A stretch of DNA of 64,000 nucleotides from NCBI GenBank assembly GCA_963752605.1, contig CAVVYW010000005.1, positions 1,426,001-1,490,000 of the forward strand, read 5' to 3'. Positions 17,779 to 27,776 of the stretch are shown here, piece after piece (positions within the stretch are counted from its first letter, which is position 1; each line of letters opens with the position of its first letter). This DNA comes from CAVVYW01 sp963752605 (lineage in GTDB: Bacteria; Actinomycetota; Thermoleophilia; Solirubrobacterales; 70-9). Below the pieces are notes generated by a model, which made no database searches, was not told the origin of the DNA, and was given only the letters and a program-made list of their open reading frames with translations. A program made the position numbers and the translations under genes.

Positions 17779-20265
17779 TCAGTTGCGCTTCTTCTTCTTG
17801 ACGCACTTGCCCTTCCGGAGCTTCTGGCCCTTCTTGCACTTCTTCCTCGGCGGCGCCGCAGCGATGGCCGGAGCTACTCCGGTGGGGATGGGAGAGCTGC
17901 CAGCCGGCGGCGGCGTCGGAGTCCCGGGCGGATTGCCGAGCGTCTCGCAGTTGCTGACGATGTCGAGCCCGACGTCGACCCCGGCCGAGTCCGCCTCGGT
18001 CCCGCAGTCCACCGTGTCGGCGATCCCGTCCACCGCCTCGATCCGGTCGATCCCGCCGAGGCTCGAGAGATTGTCCGCTCCGCCCCCGCCGGTGAGGGTG
18101 TTGGGGCTGGCGTTCCCGGTCAGCGTGTCGCCGCCCGACCCTCCGGTCAGGTTCTCGACGGTCGTCTGCACGTCGTCGGTGTCCGTGTCGTCGTCGCCGC
18201 CGCCGATGTCCGCGATGATCGCGCCGGTGCGGCTGGCGTAGGTGACCGTGTCGCCGCCGGTCCCGTTGACGCCGCCGATGAACTCGTCCCCGCCGTCCGC
18301 GCCGGGGCCGACGCCGCCGGTGAGCAAATCGTCACCGCCGCCGCCGTCGAGCACGTTGTCGACGACGGACCCGTTCAGCACGTCGGGGCCGGAGCCGCCT
18401 GTCACGTTCTCGATGGTGCTCCCGATCGAGTCCCCGTCCGGCCCCGCTCCGCCCCCCGTCGTGTTGAGGGTGGCGGTGAGACCGTCGGTCCGCGATGCGT
18501 AGCTGACCGTGTCGCCGGGGCCGCCGTTGTCGCTGCCGGTGAAGGTGTCGTCGCCGTCCGGGCCGGCCTGCTGGCCCCCGGCGAGGGTGTCGTTCCCGCT
18601 CAGCCCGGTGAACCTGTTGTCGTCCCCGTCTCCGATGAGGATGTCGTTGACGGTGCCTCCCGTGAGGTTCTCGACGTCGCTGCGAACGTCGTCGTCCTCG
18701 CACCCGGCCCCGTCGGGGCAGACGCCCGAGCCGTCGTTGTCCCCGCCGCCGATGTCGACGTTGGCGCCGCTGACTCGCGTGGCGTAGCTGACCTCGTCCC
18801 CGAGGTTCGAGTTCTGGCCACCGGCGGTGCCATGGGTCCCACCGATCAGCTCGTCGGCGGCGTCGGCCATGATGCCCGCGTCGCCCGCCAGATCGTCGTC
18901 TCCCCCTCCCCCGTCGAGGTCATTGGCAAGGGCGCTGCCGGTGAGGTCGTCATCGCCGGAGCCGCCGACCAGGTCCTCGACGTCCGCGGCGACGGTGTCG
19001 TCCTCGCAGCCGGCGCCCGGGCAGGAGGCCCCGTCGTCGTCGACCGCCCCGTCGAGATCCACGTCGAGGTCGTCGGTGCGGGAGCCGTAGGAGACGTCGT
19101 CGTCTCCGGTCCCGCCGACGAATCCATCGGCGCCGTCGGGCCCGGTGCCCTGGCCGCCGCGAAGGCTGTCGTTGCCCTCCTGACCATCGATGTCGTTGGC
19201 CTGGGCGTTGCCGGTGAGCGTGTCGGTGCCGTCGTCGCCGGTCAGGTCCTCGACGTCGTCGTCGATCGAGTCGCCCTCGCCCGAGCGCCCGTCGTCACCG
19301 GCGCCGTCGTCGGCGTCCGCCGTGACCGCTGCGGTCCCCACGGTGAGCTGGTAGTCGACCTCGTCCCCGGTGGCGTTGCTGGGCCCGCCGTTGAAGTCGT
19401 CCGCCCCTTCGGAGTTGAAGAGGTCGTCGTCATCGCCGCCGCCGTTGAGCGTGTCCGTGTCCTGGGGGGCGGCCGCGTTCTGGCCCCCGTCGAGATTGTC
19501 GTTGCCGGCATCGCCGTTGAGGGTGTCGTTGCCGGCGTCTCCCTGCAGTGTGTCGCCGCCGTCGCCGCCGTTGAGGGTGTCGCCGTCGGCCCCACCCTTG
19601 AGCTCGTCGGCGGAGTTGTCGCTGCCGCCGCTGACCTGGTCGACGCCCGCTCCACCCTGGATGTCGTCTCCCGCCGCGGTGCCGTCCCCATCGGCGCCGG
19701 CATCGATGATGTCCGCCCCATCCCCACCGTCGATGTCGTCGTTGTCGGCCAGCCCGTTGAGGGTGTCGCCGCCGTCACCGCCGAGAAGCGTGTCGTCGCC
19801 GTCACCGCCGTCGAGCGTGTCGGCTCCCGGCATCGAGTCGCCGTTGAAAGTGGGGCTGATGTGATCGGGCCCTACCCCGCCGTTGAAGTCGAAGCTCACG
19901 GGGGCCTCGGAGTCGTCGACGTTGATGACCTGGCCGTTCGGGTCAGCGCCGATCACGAACTGGGTCACGCCCGCGGTTGGACAGACGGCCTCGAGGCCCT
20001 GGTCGGTGCAGCCGCCACCGGGGTCGATGTCGCCGCAGGCGCCGCCGGGGCTCGCCGCCGCCACAAACTCGTACACGTTCCCCGCGACGTCGATGCTGAC
20101 CAAGCCCTCGTCGCAGGAGACGTCGTCGACCGGAGTGACGGTGATCGTGCCGCCGCCGCTGCTGACGGTGGCGGTCGTCTGCGCCTGCGCCGCGGATGGG
20201 AGGACCAGAACGCACGCCATCGCGAGGCCGACCAGTACCGCCGATCTCCCTTTTGTGCCGAGCAC
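17779..20265 (-). CDS. Secreted RTX-like calcium-binding repeat protein
   Basis: About 828 residues from a GTG at 20265. The signal peptide runs through LAMACVLVLPSAAQA. After a short N-terminal domain, most of the protein is Gly/Asp-rich nonapeptide repeats such as GGDGDDTLLGGDGGDTLNG, interrupted by segments like DEVSYATRV with DDDVRSDVENLTGG. It ends in the basic Cys tail. The repeats should form calcium-stabilised beta-rolls outside the cell. No type I secretion genes are nearby, and the signal peptide points to Sec export. It starts one nucleotide after the stop of the collagen-like gene. Confidence 0.85.
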   Translation of the reverse strand: MLGTKGRSAVLVGLAMACVLVLPSAAQAQTTATVSSGGGTITVTPVDDVSCDEGLVSIDVAGNVYEFVAAASPGGACGDIDPGGGCTDQGLEAVCPTAGVTQFVIGADPNGQVINVDDSEAPVSFDFNGGVGPDHISPTFNGDSMPGADTLDGGDGDDTLLGGDGGDTLNGLADNDDIDGGDGADIIDAGADGDGTAAGDDIQGGAGVDQVSGGSDNSADELKGGADGDTLNGGDGGDTLQGDAGNDTLNGDAGNDNLDGGQNAAAPQDTDTLNGGGDDDDLFNSEGADDFNGGPSNATGDEVDYQLTVGTAAVTADADDGAGDDGRSGEGDSIDDDVEDLTGDDGTDTLTGNAQANDIDGQEGNDSLRGGQGTGPDGADGFVGGTGDDDVSYGSRTDDLDVDLDGAVDDDGASCPGAGCEDDTVAADVEDLVGGSGDDDLTGSALANDLDGGGGDDDLAGDAGIMADAADELIGGTHGTAGGQNSNLGDEVSYATRVSGANVDIGGGDNDGSGVCPDGAGCEDDDVRSDVENLTGGTVNDILIGDGDDNRFTGLSGNDTLAGGQQAGPDGDDTFTGSDNGGPGDTVSYASRTDGLTATLNTTGGGAGPDGDSIGSTIENVTGGSGPDVLNGSVVDNVLDGGGGDDLLTGGVGPGADGGDEFIGGVNGTGGDTVTYASRTGAIIADIGGGDDDTDTDDVQTTVENLTGGSGGDTLTGNASPNTLTGGGGADNLSSLGGIDRIEAVDGIADTVDCGTEADSAGVDVGLDIVSNCETLGNPPGTPTPPPAGSSPIPTGVAPAIAAAPPRKKCKKGQKLRKGKCVKKKKRN
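17791..17847 (-). repeat. C-terminal basic two-Cys tail repeat, copy 3
   Basis: Encodes the 19-residue tail (CKKGQKLRKGKC core) at the end of the RTX-like protein. Confidence 0.8.
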
Positions 20266-20266
20266 G

Positions 20267-20770
20267 CTATGGGCCGCTGACGTTGCTGGCGTTGGCGCAG
20301 ATAGCCCAGACCTGCACTGCGGTGATCGCGTTGGTGGCGTGGAGGTTCTGGAGCGAAACCCGCCAGCCGGTCGGCGGGGGACCTCCGAACGGCTCGTTGA
20401 ACACGGTGGCCGTTTGGGTGTCGGGCGTGGTGTCGAATCCGCCTCCCACGGGTCGGAGCCCGGCTGGGCACGGAACCTCGAGGTCCGCGCTGAAGGTGCC
20501 GGCCGAGATGCTGCCGGCGAAGTTCTGCTCGACGTACTGGACGGTTCCGAACCCGTTGATACCGGGGGCCCCTGGGGCGCCGGGAGCGCCCTGTGCGCCG
20601 CTAGCGCCGGCCGGACCTGCGGGGCCAGCCGGGCCGCGCGGGCCGCGCTTCCCCTTGGCCGCGGCCTTCCCATCCGGCCCCCTATCTCCCCCCGGTCCGG
20701 CGATCGCGGTCCCCACCAGGGCGACCACGGCGACCAGGGCGAAACCCGTCAGTACCTCTCTCCGTCGCAT
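20267..20770 (-). CDS. Short collagen-like secreted protein
   Basis: 167 residues and the first gene of the surface operon. The signal peptide MRRREVLTGFALVAVVALVG is followed by a collagen triple-helix stretch (GPRGPAGPAGPAGASGAQG, then PGAPGAPG). A globular domain of about 90 residues with two Cys comes last (LEVPCPAGLRPVGGG and VWAICANASNV). Similar C-terminal domains occur in many actinobacterial collagen-like proteins. It is likely exported and trimeric. The stop codon lies 1 nt before the RTX gene start. Confidence 0.8.
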   Translation of the reverse strand: MRRREVLTGFALVAVVALVGTAIAGPGGDRGPDGKAAAKGKRGPRGPAGPAGPAGASGAQGAPGAPGAPGINGFGTVQYVEQNFAGSISAGTFSADLEVPCPAGLRPVGGGFDTTPDTQTATVFNEPFGGPPPTGWRVSLQNLHATNAITAVQVWAICANASNVSGP

Positions 20771-20861
20771 CGCCCGCAGTCTCGCCGCGGGTGCGCCGCT
20801 TCGCGTCAGCGACGACCACGTACATCGCCACTGATATTCGGTTCTCAGGCGTGAATCGGAG

Positions 20862-21848
20862 CTAGATCAGGCCGAGCTTCTCGACCGCCCCGCGCTCCTC
20901 CTGCAGCTCGGCGACGCTCGCGTCGATCCGCTCCTGCGAGAACTGGTCGACCTCGAGGCCCTCGACGATCTTCCACTCCCCATTCGAGCAGGTGCACGGG
21001 AAGCCGGAGATCACCCTCGAGCTGACTCCGTAGGAGCCGTCGGAGGGGACCGCCATCGAGACCCAGTCGTCCTTGGAGGTTCCCAGCACCCAGTCGCGGA
21101 CGTGGTCGATCGCGGCGCTGGCCGCCGAGGCGGCCGACGAGGCGCCGCGGGCGTCGATGATCTCGGCGCCGCGCTTGCCCACCTTGGGGATGAACTCCTC
21201 GGCGATCCACTTCTCGTCGCCGACGACGTCCCAGGCGATCTTCCCGTCCACCTCGCAGTGGGTCAGGTCGGGATACATGGTCGGCGAGTGGTTGCCCCAG
21301 ACGCTCATCTTCTTGATGTCCGAGACGGGGGCGCCGGTCTTCTTGGAGAGCTGCGCGATCGCCCGGTTGTGATCGAGCCGGACCATCGCGGTGAAGCGCT
21401 CCCGCGGCACGTCCTTGGCGTTCGACATCGCGATCAGCGCGTTGGTGTTGGCCGGGTTGCCGACCACCAGCACCCTGACGTCGTCGGCCGCTCCCGCGGC
21501 GATCGCCTCGCCCTGTGGCTTGAAGATGCCGCCGTTCGCCTCGAGCAGGTCGGCTCGCTCCATCCCCTTCGTTCGCGGGCGAGCCCCGACCAGCAGCGCG
21601 ATGTTGCAGCCGTCGAAAGCCTTGCCCGGATCGTCGTGGATGTCGATCCCGCTGAGCAGGGGGAAGGCGCCGTCGTCGAGCTCCATCGCAGTCCCCTCGG
21701 CAGCCTTCACCGCGTCGGGGATCTCGAGCAGGCTGAGGTGGACGGGCGTTTCGGTGCCGAGCATCTCGCCGGCCGCGATCCGGAAGAGGATCGCGTAGCC
21801 GATCTGCCCCGCGGCGCCGGTGACGGTGACCTTGACCGGGTCTGCCAT
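20862..21848 (-). CDS. mdh: Malate dehydrogenase
   Basis: 328 residues. It oxidises malate to oxaloacetate with NAD in the TCA cycle. The nucleotide site is VTGAAGQIGYAILFRIA at the N-terminus. The substrate Arg residues lie in GARPRTKGMERADLL and RLDHNRAIAQL, and the catalytic His is in VWGNHSPTMYPD. Length and motifs match the bacterial MDH type of actinobacteria. The ATG at 21848 has TAGGAT 9 nt upstream. icd and sdh genes follow within 10 kb. Confidence 0.95.
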   Translation of the reverse strand: MADPVKVTVTGAAGQIGYAILFRIAAGEMLGTETPVHLSLLEIPDAVKAAEGTAMELDDGAFPLLSGIDIHDDPGKAFDGCNIALLVGARPRTKGMERADLLEANGGIFKPQGEAIAAGAADDVRVLVVGNPANTNALIAMSNAKDVPRERFTAMVRLDHNRAIAQLSKKTGAPVSDIKKMSVWGNHSPTMYPDLTHCEVDGKIAWDVVGDEKWIAEEFIPKVGKRGAEIIDARGASSAASAASAAIDHVRDWVLGTSKDDWVSMAVPSDGSYGVSSRVISGFPCTCSNGEWKIVEGLEVDQFSQERIDASVAELQEERGAVEKLGLI

Positions 21849-21864
21849 CGCGGCGGAATCCTAG

Positions 21865-23806
21865 TCAGCGGGACGAGGAGCGGTGCTTCCGGCGGCGCTT
21901 CTTCTTCCTCTTGTGCTTCTTGTGACGGCGCTTCTTGCTCGCCGGCGGGCTCGTCACCTGTGTCCCGGGGGCAGCCGCGTCCACAGGGGCGGCTCCCTCG
22001 CGGGTCGGCAGCCGCAACTCGAGATTCGAGACGTCCACGGTGAAGGCCGCGTTCGAGGGCCGCGCGTAGGGAGGGTCGGCGCCGAGCAGCTCGAGCTTCG
22101 CCACGTGCCCGGCGGCGAAGCGCCACCCGTTCGCGTGCAACTCCCACGAGTCCGTGGCGTCGCCCGACGGCCGCAGCGTTCCGCGGGCGACGAGCCGCTG
22201 GTTGTCCCCGTCCACGTCCCAGAGACGGGCATCCACCTGGGCGTCGTCGGGCGCGGCGCCGCTGACCTCGAGCGCCGCCGTGATCTCGGGCGCTCCGAGC
22301 AGCGTGTAGCCGGCGCCGGTCGCGGCCGGGAGGCGATAGGTCGCGGTGTTCGGCACATCCCGGGACGACACCTCCACGCAGCCGTCTCCCTGCCCGGCGG
22401 CCGGATCGATTGCCGCCGCCACCGAGGGGTCGCCCCCGCCCTGCGAGAAGGTCCGCGCCTCTGAATCGGAGAGGCGAACCTCGCCCCGCGCGAGCCCGGC
22501 GAAGGTCGGCGCGCTGAACGGGCCCTCGGATGGCTCGTCGCGCGGGCAGGTCTGGGTGGTCGCCCTCACTCCCGTCCGCGGCGCTGGACCCGATCCCTTC
22601 AGGTAGTGGTCGAACCAGTCGTGGATCTCGTCGACCAGCAGCTGCCGGTCGGCGGGCTTGTTCGACGCGCGCTGGTGCCCGTAGTCGCCGAAGTACAGGG
22701 AGAGGGGAACCTGGGGATGGGAGGCGCGCATCCGGTTCGTGAACCGCAGCGTCTCGTCCACGGGGAAGAGGTCGTCGCTGAAGCCGGCGCCCACGTAGAG
22801 CGGCGGCGGGGGAACGGAGTCGTCGATGCCGTACGGGGAATGGAAGCGCTCGAGCTGCGAGACGATCTCCTGGGCGTTGGCGTCGCTGTACGGCTCACCG
22901 AGATCGGAGCGGGCGACCCAGCCGATCACGTCCGCTTCGGGGTCGGTCCCCACCGGCGACAGGTAGCCCATCGGGCGACCGGGGATGAACGGCTCGCCCG
23001 TCGGCTGGCCGGGCCCGATCGCGTTCTGCGCCGCGGCGAGGATCGCGTTGGCGACCGAGAGCTTGAAGACGCCGACGGGATCCGCCTGGGCGCCCGGCGG
23101 GGTCACCTCATAGGCGCGGGTCCGGCCGTTCGGGGCGATGGCGCCGACGATGCTCGTCCAGGGGATCACCGGGGCCGCGGCGGCGATGCTGAGCGGCGTC
23201 CCGGCCGGGCTGGTCCAGGGCACGAGGGTGCCGTCGGGCAGCATTGTCCGGTTGCGGAGGGCGGCGAGCTCGAAGGACTGTCCCGCCGCCATAGGAGTCG
23301 CCGGTGACCCCGATCCGCGCCGGGTCCGCGATCCCCTCGTCAACGAGACGGCCGATCAGCTCCTGCGCGTCCCGCGCCTCGTACCGCGCATCCGCGAGGT
23401 GGATGTAGCCCGATGCGCAGTCGGCCGGGCTAGCCAGGCGCGCCTCGGGGGTGCCGCACGATCCCCACAGCCCGCGGGCGGTGTAGGTCAGGACCGCGTA
23501 GCCCTCCTTCGCCCAGTTGTAGGCGTTGTCCGTGTACGCCTGAGAGGCAGGGTCGAGGTACTCGTACTTGGAGTTGCCGAAGCCGTGGATCTCCGTGACC
23601 AGGGGCAGGTCCGCGGCATCCGCGGAGGGCAGCACGACGGTGACGTCGAGCGGCACCCCGTCCCAGGTCTTGACCAGGCCGTCGCAGCGGTAGACGCCCT
23701 CGACCGTCTCGCAGGAGCCGAGTCCGAGCGGCGCAGCAGAGGCACTCGCGCTCCAGCCGAGCACGAACGCCGTGGCGAGCCCCAAGCAGAGCCTTCCCCG
23801 TCCCAC
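21865..23806 (-). CDS. Secreted X-Pro dipeptidyl-peptidase S15/CocE-type hydrolase, with a +1 frameshift near 23278..23286
   Basis: About 646 residues when joined. The GTG start at 23806 is followed by a signal peptide ending SASASAAPLG. The first part carries TEIHGFGNSKYEYLDP and the nucleophile GDSYGGG, where the frame breaks. The second frame has QSFELAALRNR, the acid site in GAGFSDDLFP and the base in FGDYGHQRAS, then a jelly-roll PepX C-terminal domain. It ends in a strongly basic tail (KKRRHKKHKRKKKRRRKH). 1942 nt is 3n+1, and an extra G in the GGG run repairs it. It hydrolyses peptides or esters outside the cell. Confidence 0.8.
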
Positions 23807-23823
23807 CCGAACGAGAGTACGGG

Positions 23824-25047
23824 CTAGCCCATCTCCTTGCGCAGGTTCTCGTCGATCGCTGCCAGGAACTCCTGCGTGTTCAGCCACTCCTGCTCCGGGC
23901 CGATCAGCAGCGCCAGGTCCTTTGTCATCTTGCCGCTCTCCACCGTCTGCACGCAGACCCGCTCGAGGGTCTCCGCGAACTCGATCACCTCGGGGGTGTC
24001 GTCCATCTTCCCCCGGGCGGCCAGGCCGCGGGTCCAGGCGAAGATGGAGGCGATCGGGTTGGTCGAGGTGGGATTGCCCTTCTGGTGCTCGCGGTAGTGC
24101 CGGGTGACCGTGCCGTGGGCGGCCTCCGCCTCCACCGTCTTGCCGTCGGCGCTCATCAGGACGGAGGTCATCAAGCCGAGCGAGCCGAAGCCCTGGGCGA
24201 CCGTGTCTGACTGAACATCGCCGTCGTAGTTCTTGCAGGCCCAGACGTAGCCGCCCTCCCACTTGAGCGCGGCGGCGACCATGTCGTCGATCAGCCGGTG
24301 CTCGTAGGTGAGCCCCGCCGACTCGAAGTCGTCCTTGAACTCGGAGTCGAAGATCTCCTGGAAGAGGTCCTTGAAGCGCCCGTCGTAGGTCTTCAGGATC
24401 GTGTTCTTCGTCGACATGTAGACGGGGTAGTTCCGCTCCAGCCCGAAGCGGAACGACGCGCGGGCGAAGTCCCGGATCGAGTCGTCGAGGTTGTACATGG
24501 CCATCGCGACCCCGCCCTCGCCTTCCGGGAAGTCGAAGACGTCGAGCTCGATCGGGGACTGCGAGGTGTCCTTGGGCTGGAAGTTCAGCGTCAGGGTGCC
24601 CTCGCCGGGGACGATCGTGTCCGTCGCCCGGTACTGGTCCCCGAAGGCGTGGCGGCCGATCACGATCGGCTTCTCCCAGCTCGTGACGAGCCGCGGGATG
24701 TTGGAGATCACGATCGGCTCGCGGAAGATGACCCCGCCGAGGATGTTGCGGATAGTCCCGTTCGGCGAGCGGTACATCTCCTTGAGGCCGAACTCCTCGA
24801 CCCGCGCCTCGTCCGGGGTGATCGTGGCGCACTTCACCCCCACCCCGTGCTCCTTGATCGCCTCGGCGGCGTCGATCGTGATCTGGTCGTTGGTCTCGTC
24901 GCGCTTCTGGATCGAGAGATCGAAGTACTCGAGGTCGATGTCGAGGTAGGGCAGGATCAGCTGCTCCTTGATGAAGGCCCAGATGATCCGGGTCATCTCG
25001 TCGCCGTCGAGCTCGACGATCGGGTTCTTGACCTCGATCTTTGCCAC
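23824..25047 (-). CDS. icd: NADP-dependent isocitrate dehydrogenase
   Basis: 407 residues. It converts isocitrate to 2-oxoglutarate and CO2 in the TCA cycle. It starts with VAKIEVKNPIVELDGDEM at a GTG (25047), the conserved beginning of the monocistronic dimeric IDH subfamily II. Substrate-site segments RSPNGTIRNILGG, KNYDGDVQSDTVAQGFGSL and HGTVTRHYREHQKG are present. The usual family length supports this start over longer in-frame options. A TAGGAT box lies 10 nt before the start, divergent from the acyl-CoA dehydrogenase. Confidence 0.95.
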   Translation of the reverse strand: MAKIEVKNPIVELDGDEMTRIIWAFIKEQLILPYLDIDLEYFDLSIQKRDETNDQITIDAAEAIKEHGVGVKCATITPDEARVEEFGLKEMYRSPNGTIRNILGGVIFREPIVISNIPRLVTSWEKPIVIGRHAFGDQYRATDTIVPGEGTLTLNFQPKDTSQSPIELDVFDFPEGEGGVAMAMYNLDDSIRDFARASFRFGLERNYPVYMSTKNTILKTYDGRFKDLFQEIFDSEFKDDFESAGLTYEHRLIDDMVAAALKWEGGYVWACKNYDGDVQSDTVAQGFGSLGLMTSVLMSADGKTVEAEAAHGTVTRHYREHQKGNPTSTNPIASIFAWTRGLAARGKMDDTPEVIEFAETLERVCVQTVESGKMTKDLALLIGPEQEWLNTQEFLAAIDENLRKEMG

Positions 25048-25115
25048 GGGGCGGGCGATCCTACCGGCGCGGATCGGCCATCGGTACGCCCGCCGCCCGC
25101 CTAAGATGGGTGGAG

Positions 25116-26823
25116 ATGGCGACGGTCGAGCGGCCCACCGGAGTCCGCACCCACGAGGTGGAGAACCAGCCTCCACCGCTCGTGGACTACAACCTCTTCG
25201 AGGCCGACCGCCCGCTGATCGAGGCGGTCAAGCGGGAGGGCGCCGACTGGGCCGCGGACCGGATCTCCGCCGTGGGCGAGCTCGCCGGGCGCTCCGAGGT
25301 GATGGAGCTGGGTCGACTCGCCAACGAGAACCCCCCGAAGCTGAAGACCCACGACCGCTACGGCAACCGGGTGGACGAGGTCGAGTTCCATCCCTCCTGG
25401 CACGAGCTGCTCGGGATGGCCGTCGAGACCGGGCTCCACTCCCTCCCCTGGACCGACCCGCAGCCCGGCGCGCACGTCGCCCGCGGCGCGGCCTTCATGT
25501 GCTTCTCGCAGGCAGAGGCCGGGGTCGGCTGCCCGATCTCGATGACCTACTCGGTGATCCCCGCGATCCGCCACCAGCCCGAGCTGGCCGAGGAATGGGA
25601 GCCGCGCTGGAACTCCAACCAGTACGACCCGCGCAACGTGCCCGCGACCGAGAAGCCCGGCGCGCTGGCCGGCATGGGCATGACCGAGAAGCAGGGCGGC
25701 TCGGACGTGCGCGCCAACACGACGATCGCCCGCCCCATCAACGGCGGCGGCCCGGGCGGCGAGTACGAGATCACCGGCCACAAGTGGTTCTTCTCGGCGC
25801 CGATGTGCGACGCGTTCCTGGTCCTGGCCCAGGCCGAGGGCGGCATCTCCTGCTTCCTCTTCCCACGCTGGACACCCGACGGCGAGCGCAACCGCTTCCG
25901 CCTCCAGCGGCTGAAGGACAAGCTCGGCAACCGCTCCAACGCCTCCTCGGAGATCGAGTTCGACGGCGCCTGGGCTCGCCTGGTCGGCGAGGAGGGAGCC
26001 GGCGTGCGGACGATCATCGAGATGGTCAACCACACCCGCCTCGACTGCGTGCAGGGCTCGGCCACCGGAATGCGCGCGGGTCTTGTCCAAGCGATGAACC
26101 ACGCGGAGCACCGGGCGACCTTCGGCAAGACCCTGATCGACTGGCCGCTGATGCAGAACGTGCTCGCGGACCTGGCGGTCGAGTCCGAGGCGGCGACGAT
26201 CTCGGCGATGCGGCTCGCTAGGTCCTACGACGAGGCGATCGCCCCGCATGACGGCGACTCCTCTGCTTCGCGTCCGGGGTCGCCCGACGAGGCGCAGGCC
26301 TTCAAGCGGATCGCGAACGCGGTGCTCAAGTACTGGATCTGCAAGCGCGGGCCGGAGCACGCGGTCGAGTGCCTCGAGTGCCTCGGCGGCAACGGCTACG
26401 TCGAGGAGTCGGGGCTGCCCCGCCTCTACCGCGAGGCGCCCCTCGCCTCCATCTGGGAGGGCTCCGGCAACGTCCAGTGCCTCGATGTGCTGCGGGCGAT
26501 GGTGAAGAACCCGGATTCCGTGGAGGCCTTTTTCGCGGAGGTCGACGAGGCGGCGGGGACGGAGCCGCGGCTCGATGCCTACGTCAAGGAGCTCCGTGAC
26601 GAGCTCGGGCACATGGGCGAGATCGAGGCCAGGGCACGGCGGATCGTCGAGCGGATGGCGCTCGCGCTGCAGGGCTCGCTGCATGGTCCGCTACGCCGAC
26701 GAGGCGACGGCCGACGCGTTCGCCTCCTCGCGCCTCTCGGGCGACTGGGGCCAGGCCTTCGGCACACTGCCGGCCGGCACCGACTTCAAGCGGATCATCG
26801 AGCGCAACCGCGCCGCGGTGTAG
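25116..26823 (+). CDS. Acyl-CoA dehydrogenase (large, AidB-like), with a +1 frameshift near 26676..26685
   Basis: About 568 residues when joined. It has the FAD-dependent acyl-CoA dehydrogenase fold, with MGMTEKQGGSDVRANTT, the flavin-site motif KWFFSAPMCDAF and GGNGYVEESGLPRLYREAP. The last plus the length places it in the AidB/isovaleryl-like group. The last 48 codons (MVRYADEATADAFASSRL to ERNRAAV) are in another frame after ALQGSL. 1708 nt is 3n+1, and deleting one C restores the reading. ATG at 25116, with GGTGGAG before it and TAAGAT 8 nt upstream. Substrate unknown. Confidence 0.88.
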
Positions 26824-26846
26824 CCGCGCGCGTCTGACGCGAAGGC

Positions 26847-27119
26847 CTAGGCAGTCGCGAAGCGCTCGGCCGAGCGGGCCTTACGCTTGGCCGCCTCGAC
26901 CTCGCGGTCCTTCGGCGGCGCCTTCGTCACCAGCGAGTCGAGCAGGGTCCGGACCGTGTCCGAGACCTCCTCAACGGCCTGGTTGAAGGCCTCCTCGTTC
27001 GCCTTCGACGGCTTGTTGGAGCCGCTGATCTTGCGAACGAACTGGAGCGAGGCGTCCTGGACCTCCTCCTCGCTCGCGGGCGGGTCGAAGTTATGCAGTT
27101 GTCTGATGTTCCGGCACAT
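26847..27119 (-). CDS. DUF2277 family protein
   Basis: 90 residues beginning MCRNIRQLHNFDPPASEEE, the hallmark start of DUF2277 proteins. The rest is helical with a conserved LQFVRKISG segment and a basic end. The function of the family is unknown. The ATG at 27119 has TAGCCT 7 nt upstream, and that box overlaps the stop codon of the preceding reductase-like gene. Confidence 0.88.
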   Translation of the reverse strand: MCRNIRQLHNFDPPASEEEVQDASLQFVRKISGSNKPSKANEEAFNQAVEEVSDTVRTLLDSLVTKAPPKDREVEAAKRKARSAERFATA

Positions 27120-27126
27120 GCGGGTC

Positions 27127-27132
27127 AGGCTA
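27127..27132 (-). promoter_or_regulatory. TAGCCT -10 box of the DUF2277 gene
   Basis: A TANNNT box 7 nt before ATG 27119. It embeds the TAG stop of the 27130..27690 gene. Confidence 0.4.
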
Positions 27133-27690
27133 CACCCGCTCGTAGCGCAGCCAGAGCTGGCCGTCGGGGTAGCGCGTCTCCTCGAGCAGCCGGAGGTCCG
27201 CCTGGCCTCGTCCCACCGGGAGGAACGGCTTGCCGCCCCCGACCGCCACCGGGGTGACCCAGGGCTGGAATTCGTCGATCAGCTCGAAGAGCGAGGCGGC
27301 GAGCCCGGCGCCCCCAAGGCCCAGGTGCCCGCCGGCCTCCTCCTTGAGCCGCCTGACCTCGTCGAGGGCATCGGCGCTGCGGACGATGCGGACGTCGTCG
27401 CTCACGCTCTCGAGCGTGTCCGAGAAGACGATCCGCGGCGTCGCCACATAGGCGCGCGCGAACTCGGCTCCGATCTCGTCCACCTCCTGATCCCCGGCGG
27501 CGGCCGCCGGCCAGTAGCCCTCCATCATCTCGTACATCCGGCGCCCGTAGAGGAAGGCGGCGGCCCCCTGCGCCTCTTCGTTCGCGCGCCGGTGGACACC
27601 CTCTTCGGGGTCGGCCCAGTCGAAGTTGCCGTTCTCGTCCTCGACGTACCCGTCCAGCGACGTGCCCATCGAATAGGTCAGCAGTGCCAC
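27130..27690 (-). CDS. Dihydrofolate reductase-family (RibD C-terminal domain) protein
   Basis: 186 residues of the RibD_C/DHFR-like fold: TYSMGTSLDGYVEDENGNFD at the start, FLYGRRMYEMMEGYWP in the middle and VTPVAVGGGKPFLP near the end. Members are NADPH-dependent reductases or orphan enzymes often annotated as YyaP/YwjB-like. The start is a GTG at 27690, with AGGAGG 5 nt upstream. No folate or riboflavin genes are nearby, so the substrate is unknown. Confidence 0.85.
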   Translation of the reverse strand: MALLTYSMGTSLDGYVEDENGNFDWADPEEGVHRRANEEAQGAAAFLYGRRMYEMMEGYWPAAAAGDQEVDEIGAEFARAYVATPRIVFSDTLESVSDDVRIVRSADALDEVRRLKEEAGGHLGLGGAGLAASLFELIDEFQPWVTPVAVGGGKPFLPVGRGQADLRLLEETRYPDGQLWLRYERV

Positions 27691-27776
27691 GGTGCCTCCT
27701 CTCGCATTGTCTAAGTGTGTAGACCTCGCGAGGGCGGGGAACTAATCGCCGCCCGCCGGTTGGACGTTTCGGAGCG

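Noticed and set aside
17779..20265. RTX repeats as a type I secreted toxin
   Set aside because: A Sec signal peptide is present, and there is no HlyB/HlyD pair or toxin domain. A structural surface protein is more likely.
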